In this document: positions 58,936 through 64,000 of the stretch, in pieces | Layout: each line of letters begins with the position of its first letter | How positions within the stretch are numbered: the first letter of the stretch is position 1 | DNA from: Arthrobacter crystallopoietes | GTDB taxonomy: Bacteria > Actinomycetota > Actinomycetes > Actinomycetales > Micrococcaceae | Assembly: GCF_002849715.1 (NCBI RefSeq) | Contig: NZ_CP018863.1 | Location: 558,001 to 622,000, forward strand | Reading direction: 5' to 3' | Length of the DNA: 64,000 nucleotides | Notes under the pieces: model-generated | Seen by the model: the letters and a program-made list of their open reading frames with translations, nothing else | Database searches by the model: none | Told to the model about the DNA's origin: nothing | Program-made: the position numbers and the translations under genes

Positions 58936-59550
58936 CTATACGTCTGCCGTCCGGCCGGCGGCAAAGGACGAGAGCGCGCCCGTCTTGGCCAGTCCCCTCA
59001 TCGCCAGCCAGGGCAGCAGGCCGGCGATGACCACGCCGGAGACTGCGGCGAACAGCGTGTACCAGAGCTTCCAGTCTGTGGCCCATTCCACGTTCCACAG
59101 GATGTTCTCGCCGATGGCCAGCGCCAGGCCTGCACCCAGCCCGGCCAGCAGCGACACGCCGAGGTTGAACTTCTTGTAGAGGAAGAGCAGGAAGACCAGT
59201 TCCGCGCCGACGCCCTGGATCAGGCCGGAGAGGAGCACGGTGAGGCCGAACTGCGTGCCCAGCAGGCTCGACACGGCGGCCGCGAGGACCTCGCAGTAGA
59301 TCGCCGCGCCGGGCTTGCGGATGAGCAGCCCACCCAGGACCCCGGCCGTGAGCCAGCCGCCGGCATAGAGCCCGCCGGCTGGCGGGAAGGCCGCGGTCAG
59401 CACCGCGATGCCCGAATAACCGGCGGACCAGGCCCAGAAGATAACGCCGATGGCTACGCCGATCACGGACGCCACGACAATATCGACAACTCGCCAGGTG
59501 TAACGGGGTTTGCGCGCAGCAGCCTGCGGGGAAGGTGTAACGGTGTTCAT
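58936..59550 (-). CDS. ykoE: ECF transporter substrate-binding component, YkoE type
   Basis: The 204-residue S component, with six hydrophobic segments, that in the YkoE family binds hydroxymethylpyrimidine or thiamine. IVVASVIGVAIGVIFWAWSAGY (about 24-45) and PPAGGLYAGGWLTAGVLGGLLIRKPGAA (about 57-84) are the family signatures. The ATG has AGGAGG at 7 bases, and this ribosome site lies inside a hairpin. A TPP riboswitch in the leader supports a thiamine-related substrate. First gene of the S-ATPase-T operon. Confidence 0.92.
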   Translation of the reverse strand: MNTVTPSPQAAARKPRYTWRVVDIVVASVIGVAIGVIFWAWSAGYSGIAVLTAAFPPAGGLYAGGWLTAGVLGGLLIRKPGAAIYCEVLAAAVSSLLGTQFGLTVLLSGLIQGVGAELVFLLFLYKKFNLGVSLLAGLGAGLALAIGENILWNVEWATDWKLWYTLFAAVSGVVIAGLLPWLAMRGLAKTGALSSFAAGRTADV

Positions 59551-59557
59551 GGAAAAT

Positions 59558-59576
59558 CCTCCTGAGGTTCAGGAGG
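59558..59576 (-). promoter_or_regulatory. Hairpin hiding the ykoE ribosome binding site
   Basis: An 8-bp inverted repeat (59558-59565 with 59569-59576) in which one arm is the AGGAGG Shine-Dalgarno of ykoE and the other its complement. A likely expression platform: translation shut off when TPP is bound. Confidence 0.65.
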
Positions 59577-59616
59577 GGAGGGCAACCCGGCTTTTCCGGG
59601 CACACCCTGAGATCTC

Positions 59617-59733
59617 GACTCCCTTCGCCGGTACTAACCGGAGCAGGTTCGAGGGTCTGCGGCTGGCCGCACTCTCAGCGTCCCGACCCGGTACCGCTGC
59701 TTGCCGTGGTTACCGTGACGGACGCTCCCCTGT
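59617..59733 (-). ncRNA. TPP riboswitch (THI element)
   Basis: On the minus strand the P1 arms GGGGAGC and GGGAGTC enclose CTGAGAGTGCGG (the TPP pyrimidine-sensor core, near 59675), GACCCTCGAACCTG and GTTAGTACCGGCGAAGGGA, which are diagnostic of THI aptamers. A CCCGG-AAAAG-CCGGG hairpin (59586-59600) and the Shine-Dalgarno hairpin follow before ykoE. Confidence 0.95.
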
Positions 59734-59762
59734 CGTCATGTGTGCTTTTTCAAGCGTCTTCC

Positions 59763-59768
59763 AGTGTA
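59763..59768 (-). promoter_or_regulatory. -10 box for the TPP riboswitch operon
   Basis: TACACT on the minus strand, about 30 bases upstream of the TPP aptamer. Confidence 0.45.
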
Positions 59769-59807
59769 CTACTGACGACGGCGGGTGGCAGCCGACCCGG
59801 AAAACGC

Positions 59808-59813
59808 TAGGCT
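59808..59813 (+). promoter_or_regulatory. -10 box for the DUF4235 gene
   Basis: TAGGCT, 9 bases before a mini-ORF ATG and about 38 bases before the DUF4235 ATG. Confidence 0.4.
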
Positions 59814-59822
59814 GGGTGGCAG

Positions 59823-59855
59823 ATGACATTACCGACGAAGGGCAGTGGCAAATGA
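59823..59855 (+). CDS. Possible 10-codon upstream ORF coupled to DUF4235
   Basis: Frame MTLPTKGSGK whose TGA overlaps the DUF4235 ATG (ATGA), and whose own start lies 9 bases after a TAGGCT box, so nearly leaderless. It contains the AAGGGC that would serve as ribosome site for the next gene. It may feed ribosomes to DUF4235 by coupling; unproven. Confidence 0.3.
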   Translation: MTLPTKGSGK

Positions 59856-60112
59856 GTATGGTTTTGAAACTTCTGGGTACGTTGGTGAGCATCGGTGCGG
59901 GCCTGGCCGGCGCCAAGCTCATCGACATCCTGTGGAAGGCCGTCACCGGGGAGGACTCCCCCAAGCATGACGACGACATGGAGAACAGCCTGCGCGCCAC
60001 CCTCGCCTTTGCCGCGATTTCCGGTACTGTCAGCGCGATCATCCGTGTGCTTTCCCAGCGCGGAACCATGCAGGCAGTCAACCGCTTCAACCGGACCCGC
60101 GACATGGTCTAG
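59852..60112 (+). CDS. DUF4235 membrane protein
   Basis: An 86-residue protein matching DUF4235, with two hydrophobic helices (about 5-28 and 50-65) separated by an acidic GEDSPKHDDDMENS turn. Members occur widely in actinobacteria, and no function is known. The ATG follows AAGGGC and overlaps a possible 10-codon upstream frame. An in-frame GTG at 59816 would add 12 residues but lies 2 bases after the -10 box. It converges on the Mnh operon. Confidence 0.87.
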   Translation: MSMVLKLLGTLVSIGAGLAGAKLIDILWKAVTGEDSPKHDDDMENSLRATLAFAAISGTVSAIIRVLSQRGTMQAVNRFNRTRDMV

Positions 60113-60126
60113 TCCCCGGGGCAGTT

Positions 60127-60672
60127 TCAGGATTCGCGGCGGCGTTTGGCGGAAGCCTTCGCCGCCGCTTCCTTTGGCTCCTTGATCCGCAACGCGCCCT
60201 TCAGCTTTCCTGCAGGCTTTTCGTCAGCCTTCCCGGCGGCGTCCAGTTCCGCCGCCAGCTCGGGATCGGCAGCCAGCGCCGCCTCTTCCGCGGCATCCGC
60301 CTTCCGGCGTTCGGCTTCTTCCGCCGCGGCTTTCTGGACCACCGCATCCAGGTCGTCCACGCTCAGTGTTTCCCGGTGCAGGTGCTTGGTGCGGTAACCA
60401 GCACGGCCCACCATGTGTGCCGACACCGGAACCGTCAGCAGCTGGAACAGCCAGGCGATAATCAGCACCGGCACCGCTGCCCAGCTGCGGAGCTGCAGGG
60501 CCAGGCCGATCAGCAGCAGCAGCAGCCCGAAAACCTGGGGCTTGGTGGCTGCGTGCATCCGCGAGAGCAGGTCCGGAAACCGGAGCAGCCCGATAGCGGC
60601 GGCCAGGGACATAAGCGCCCCGAGGACCAGGCAGAGTCCGGCGGCAATTTCCAGCACAAAATCAGTGTTCAT
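60127..60672 (-). CDS. mnhG: Mrp/Mnh antiporter subunit G
   Basis: Small membrane subunit of the multisubunit Na+(or K+)/H+ antiporter. Three helices in residues 1-80 carry the PhaG/MnhG pattern (GLLRFPDLLSRMHAATKPQVFGLLLLL). The remaining 100 residues form an unusual charged Lys/Glu/Ala-rich cytoplasmic tail, longer than typical MnhG (about 110-120 residues). It overlaps mnhF by 11 bases and is the last gene of the operon. Confidence 0.93.
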   Translation of the reverse strand: MNTDFVLEIAAGLCLVLGALMSLAAAIGLLRFPDLLSRMHAATKPQVFGLLLLLIGLALQLRSWAAVPVLIIAWLFQLLTVPVSAHMVGRAGYRTKHLHRETLSVDDLDAVVQKAAAEEAERRKADAAEEAALAADPELAAELDAAGKADEKPAGKLKGALRIKEPKEAAAKASAKRRRES

Positions 60673-60946
60673 GGGTCCGCCTGTCGATGACGAAGCGGGC
60701 TACCGTGACTGAGCCGATGAAGCCGATCAGGGAAATGATGATCACCAAGGTCAGATTGGCCTGATGCTTCCGGACGGCCATGTCAGCTATCAGGCCCGCG
60801 CAGACGATGGCCAGCAGAACGTCGATAGCGATCACCCTGTCCAAGATGGAGGGGCCTTTGACAATGCGGGAGATTGCGACGGCGGCGGAGAAGGCCAGGA
60901 CGACCGTGACGATCACCAGGACAACTTCCATGAACGGACTGTTCAA
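60662..60946 (-). CDS. mnhF: Mrp/Mnh antiporter subunit F
   Basis: A 94-residue subunit with three helices and the MnhF pattern ISRIVKGPSILDRVIAIDVLLAIV. The start is a TTG overlapping the mnhE stop (TTGA), supported by GGAGG at 6-base spacing. An in-frame ATG 15 bases later would lack it. Overlaps mnhG by 11 bases. Confidence 0.92.
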   Translation of the reverse strand: MNSPFMEVVLVIVTVVLAFSAAVAISRIVKGPSILDRVIAIDVLLAIVCAGLIADMAVRKHQANLTLVIIISLIGFIGSVTVARFVIDRRTHEH

Positions 60947-61509
60947 CTGGTTCCTCCGTTCCGCCGGTTTGCTGCCTCCGCTTTGACCATGGCGACTTCC
61001 TCTTTACTGCCGATGGCCCGGATCAGCCCGGCCTCGATCCTGCGGACCTGGTCGCGGAACCGGTCCGCCTTGTCCGGGTCCGGAATGTCCAGCACGTGCA
61101 GGTAGAGCGTCGACGTGGACCGGTCCACGTCCACCACGAGACTCCCGGGAATCAGCGAGATGGTGTGACCGGTGGCGGTAACCAGCAGGTCCGAATGGCT
61201 GCGCAGCTGGACGGCCACCACACCGTTCTTGGTCCTTGGTCCCCGGGTGAGCGCGATCCAGAAGACCTCGAAACTGGCCTTGGCCACGTTCAGTACGAAC
61301 GCCGCCACGAACACGGCTGCTGCCCACAGATTCAGCCGTCCGGCAAGTTCTACCGGCGGCAAGTAAAAGATATTGACGACGGCGAGGGCGATGAGCAGTC
61401 CGAAAATCAGGTTGCCGGCGCTGAAGTCCTGCCAGAGGGCGCCCCAGAGGATGACCAGCCAGACCAGCAGGGGAATTTCGACGAGCAGCGGAATCCGGGA
61501 ACGGGTCAT
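60943..61509 (-). CDS. mnhE: Mrp/Mnh antiporter subunit E
   Basis: A 188-residue subunit with helices about 8-28, 33-50 and 60-80, then a cytoplasmic domain with GVVAVQLRSHSDLLVTATGHTISLIPGSLVVDVD, the MnhE signature. The partner complex exchanges external protons for cytoplasmic Na+ or K+, important for pH and salt tolerance. Its ATG overlaps the mnhD stop by 4 bases. Confidence 0.94.
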   Translation of the reverse strand: MTRSRIPLLVEIPLLVWLVILWGALWQDFSAGNLIFGLLIALAVVNIFYLPPVELAGRLNLWAAAVFVAAFVLNVAKASFEVFWIALTRGPRTKNGVVAVQLRSHSDLLVTATGHTISLIPGSLVVDVDRSTSTLYLHVLDIPDPDKADRFRDQVRRIEAGLIRAIGSKEEVAMVKAEAANRRNGGTS

Positions 61510-63128
61510 TGCTCAACCCCCTGTGCCGCGCCGGTGCCGAGAACGGCTTCGATGTAGGGTGTGCGCTCGAGCATCGCCCGGGCGCCCTGATCGCTCAGCT
61601 GGAACAGCGGGCCGGCGAAGACGGTCAGTGCCACTCCGAGTGCCACCAGGCCCATGGTGGCTCCGACCATGCTCTTGGGCAGCAGGTGGATGGTCCCCCT
61701 GCCGGAGAACCGGCCGGTGGGCTTGTCGGTCACGTACTTGGAGGTGCGCAGCGTGGAACCGTCCGGCTTGCTGGCCAGCAGCACCGGATCCGGATGCTCG
61801 GCGTCCTCCGGCGTCCGCCAGAAGGCCCTGTTCCAGACGCGGGCCATGGCCATCAGGGTCAGCAGGGAGGTGACGACGCTGCCGATCACCAGCGTGTACG
61901 ACACCGGGGTGGCAAGATCGACGCCGCCTTGCAGCAGGCCCAGCTTGCCGAGGAAGCCGGAGAAGGGCGGGATGCCCGCCAGGTTCATGGCCGGCACAAA
62001 GTACAGGATCGCCAGCAGCGGCGAGAGCTTCGCCATGCCGCCCAGCCGGTCCATGTTGGAGGTGCCGCCGCGGCGTTCGATCAGACCCGCCACCAGGAAC
62101 AGGCTGGTCTGGACGGTAATGTGGTGCGCCACGTAGTACATCGTCGATCCCAGTCCGACCACTGAGCTCATCGCCAGGCCGAAAACCATGTAGCCGATGT
62201 GGCTGACCAGCGTGAACGAGAGCATGCGTTTGATGTCGATCTGGGCCAGCGCTCCGAGGATGCCGACCAGCATGGTCAGCAGCGCAACGATCATCAGGAA
62301 GGTGTTGATCCGGTCCCCCGGAAAGAGCAGCGTCTCGGTCCGGATCAGGGCGTAGACACCCACCTTGGTCAGCAGGCCGGCGAACACTGCGGTAACCGGG
62401 GCCGGTGCGGTGGGATACGAGTCGGGCAGCCAGAAGGACAGCGGGAACACCGCGGCCTTGATGCCGAACGCCACCACCAGCATCAGGTGCAGAATCATTT
62501 GCGTGGAGTCATCCAGTTCGCCCAGCTTCACGGCCAGGTCGGCCATGTTGATGGTGCCGGTCGCCGCGTAGATCATCGCAATGGAGAGCAGGAACAGCAT
62601 CGACGAAATAACGCTGACCACCACGTACGTCACGCCAGCCCGGACACGTGGCCCCGTCCCGCCCATGGTCATCAGGACATAACTGGCGGTCAGCAGAATC
62701 TCGAAACCTACGTAGAGGTTGAACAGGTCCCCGGTGAGGAAAGCGTTGGACACCCCCGCCACGAGGATCAGGTAAGTGGGATGGAAAATCGAGATGGGAC
62801 CGTCCTCGTCCCCATCTGCCATGCCTTGGCCGGATGCGTAGACCAGCACCGCCAGGCTCACGGCCGAGGAGATCACGAGCATCAGGGATGAAAGCTCGTC
62901 CACCACCAGGGAGATGCCGAACGGAGGCACCCAGCCGCCGAGGAACACGGCCTGCACGCCCTGGGTCCAGGCCGACCACAGCATGAGCAGTTCGACGGAC
63001 AGGGTCAGGGCGAGCGTGGTGATGGCCACCGTGCGTTGCGCAACCGGCCGGCGGATCAGGATGAACGCAAAAGCAGCGCCCAGGAAGGGAAGGACAACGG
63101 CCAGCGGGGCCAGGCTAGCGGCGTTCAT
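61506..63128 (-). CDS. mnhD: Mrp/Mnh antiporter subunit D
   Basis: A 540-residue homologue of complex I subunit NuoN/NuoM, with about 14 membrane helices. The proton-path segments GDLFNLYVGFEILLTASY (near 134) and FGIKAAVFPLSFWLPDSYPTAPAPVTAVFAG (near 221) contain the conserved glutamate and lysine. A C-terminal cytoplasmic stretch precedes the last helix. Overlaps mnhC by 4 bases. Confidence 0.95.
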   Translation of the reverse strand: MNAASLAPLAVVLPFLGAAFAFILIRRPVAQRTVAITTLALTLSVELLMLWSAWTQGVQAVFLGGWVPPFGISLVVDELSSLMLVISSAVSLAVLVYASGQGMADGDEDGPISIFHPTYLILVAGVSNAFLTGDLFNLYVGFEILLTASYVLMTMGGTGPRVRAGVTYVVVSVISSMLFLLSIAMIYAATGTINMADLAVKLGELDDSTQMILHLMLVVAFGIKAAVFPLSFWLPDSYPTAPAPVTAVFAGLLTKVGVYALIRTETLLFPGDRINTFLMIVALLTMLVGILGALAQIDIKRMLSFTLVSHIGYMVFGLAMSSVVGLGSTMYYVAHHITVQTSLFLVAGLIERRGGTSNMDRLGGMAKLSPLLAILYFVPAMNLAGIPPFSGFLGKLGLLQGGVDLATPVSYTLVIGSVVTSLLTLMAMARVWNRAFWRTPEDAEHPDPVLLASKPDGSTLRTSKYVTDKPTGRFSGRGTIHLLPKSMVGATMGLVALGVALTVFAGPLFQLSDQGARAMLERTPYIEAVLGTGAAQGVEQ

Positions 63129-63598
63129 TCTTGTCCCCGAACTCTGGTCTTCGGTGCTGCCGGCCGTTCATCGGCGTCTGCCGGCATGACAAACTCGGTG
63201 GTCTCTACCGGGATGGCGGTATCGTCCTCGGCGTCGAAGCTGGGCTGATTGGCCACGCGGCGGTCTTCAATATCGTCCTGCACTTCGTCCTGGCGGCCCA
63301 GTACCCAGGACCGGTAGATAATGCCGAGCATGAACGCGGTCACCGCGAAGGAAATCACGATGGAGGTCAGGATGAGCGCCTGCGGCAGCGGGTCATTGTA
63401 TTCCCCCGCAGGAATATCTGCGTCGTACAGCGGCGCCAAGCCAGCGGCGCCACCGGTAGTCAGCAACAGGATGTTGGCGCCATTGGCCAGCATCATCAGT
63501 CCGAGCATGACCCGGGTCAGGCTGCGTTCGAGGATCAGATAGACGCCCACTGCCACGAGAACGCCCATGACCACGAGCAGCGTGATGTTCACCGTCAT
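63125..63598 (-). CDS. mnhC: Mrp/Mnh antiporter subunit C
   Basis: A 157-residue homologue of NuoK, with three helices in 1-100 and LERSLTRVMLGLMMLANGANILLL as signature. The C-terminal 50 residues are an acidic extension not found in short MnhC proteins. Four-base overlaps with mnhD and with the upstream A/B gene show strict coupling across the operon. Confidence 0.94.
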   Translation of the reverse strand: MTVNITLLVVMGVLVAVGVYLILERSLTRVMLGLMMLANGANILLLTTGGAAGLAPLYDADIPAGEYNDPLPQALILTSIVISFAVTAFMLGIIYRSWVLGRQDEVQDDIEDRRVANQPSFDAEDDTAIPVETTEFVMPADADERPAAPKTRVRGQE

Positions 63599-64000
63599 CG
63601 TGCTACTCCTTCCTCGATGGAGTCCGGTGCCGGCTGCGGCACACCCTCATCCGGTTTTGGTGCCTTCTCCTGGCTGCGCTCATCTACTTCCGCGCCGAAA
63701 CTGCGCAGCACGTCGAGCACCAGGCCCACCACCACCAGGTAGACCCCGATATCGAAGAGGGTCGACGTGACGAACTTGTGGTCCCCGAAGACCGGCAGGC
63801 TGAAATGGATGATGGCGCTTTGGAAGACCTCGCCGCCAAAGAGCAGCGGTGCCATGGCGGTCAAGGAAGCGATCCCCAGTCCGGCGCCGAGCAGGAAACC
63901 CGCACTGACCGGGGTGGCCTCGGCCAGTTCTACTCGTCCGCCCGCAAGGTACCTGACCGCCAGGGCGATGCCTGCCAGCAGTCCGCCGGCGAAGCCGCCG
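63595..64000 (-). CDS. Mrp/Mnh antiporter subunit A/B fusion, C-terminal part (cut by window edge)
   Basis: The 3' 135 codons of a gene open at the window end. The reading continues past the in-frame ATG at 63864 with GGFAGGLLAGIALAVRYLAGG upstream, so that ATG is internal. The segment matches the C-terminal MnhB domain, with STLFDIGVYLVVVGLVLDVLRSFG near the end and a short acidic tail. In actinobacteria this is normally a single MnhA-MnhB fusion gene starting the operon. The rest lies outside. Confidence 0.88.
   Translation of the reverse strand, partial: GGFAGGLLAGIALAVRYLAGGRVELAEATPVSAGFLLGAGLGIASLTAMAPLLFGGEVFQSAIIHFSLPVFGDHKFVTSTLFDIGVYLVVVGLVLDVLRSFGAEVDERSQEKAPKPDEGVPQPAPDSIEEGVAR

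Overview
The window is a gene-dense, high-GC stretch of an actinobacterial chromosome, most likely from Arthrobacter or a close relative in the Micrococcaceae. The evidence is a MarP-Nudix-nth-crp neighbourhood like that of mycobacteria, an HspR-type dnaK-grpE-dnaJ-hspR operon with HAIR operators, the actinobacterial proteins DUF3073, DUF4235 and sterol-carrier-like, many apparently leaderless genes, and a SAM-IV type riboswitch. No insertion sequence, prophage, integrase, CRISPR array or rRNA was seen. The region reads as core chromosome with a few accessory modules.

Layout. 1-14.2 kb holds a truncated CoA-type Nudix hydrolase and endonuclease III, a large low-complexity membrane protein, acetyl-CoA synthetase, type II dehydroquinase, a DUF2332 protein, the MarP periplasmic protease, the Crp/GlxR regulator, a DUF4177-RidA-Nudix operon, and a class A penicillin-binding protein with a metallophosphoesterase. 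14.3-25.7 kb holds tRNA-Pro(CGG), a flavoprotein, two divergent purine gene pairs (purC/purD and purF/purM) around a type II asparaginase, a 2H phosphoesterase, DUF3073 and a septum-formation-like membrane protein. 25.8-34.5 kb holds clpB, a GNAT acetyltransferase, HutD, YceI, a flavin/pyridoxamine oxidase-like protein, YccF, a DEAD-box helicase and trmB. 34.5-36.4 kb is an ECF sigma factor with its zinc-binding anti-sigma factor and a divergent secreted-repeat lipoprotein. 36.7-41.2 kb is a RadC N-terminal-domain protein and the HspR-regulated chaperone operon. 41.3-50 kb holds an MMPL transporter, an acetyltransferase, a methyltransferase, a carotenoid-dehydrogenase-like oxidase, a LysE-type exporter, a low-molecular-weight tyrosine phosphatase and an unusual P-loop kinase-PabB fusion. 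50-54.4 kb holds a TetR-flavin monooxygenase module, cardiolipin synthase and pabC. 54.4-60.1 kb holds a SAM riboswitch ahead of DUF1737-rhodanese-metZ and a TPP riboswitch ahead of a ykoEDC-type thiamine-precursor transporter. 60.1-64 kb holds the Mrp/Mnh cation/proton antiporter operon, cut by the window end.

Regulation visible in the DNA is unusually rich. Both promoters facing out of the sigma factor/lipoprotein intergenic region carry the same TGAACC-N16/17-CGTCTT motif, which predicts sigma autoregulation and a shared target. Three 21-bp HAIR operators tie clpB to the dnaK operon. A Crp/GlxR box sits in the crp promoter. A TetR palindrome precedes the monooxygenase operon. Two riboswitches can be read down to a compensated pseudoknot (SAM) and a hairpin that hides the Shine-Dalgarno (TPP). 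About fifteen genes have a TANNNT-like -10 box ending 6 to 8 bases before the start codon and no Shine-Dalgarno, the pattern expected of leaderless mRNAs.

The most unusual protein is the 686-residue fusion of an N-terminal P-loop kinase domain to aminodeoxychorismate synthase component I, where a glutamine amidotransferase domain would be the familiar partner. All calls rest on reading the sequence; no database search was run.
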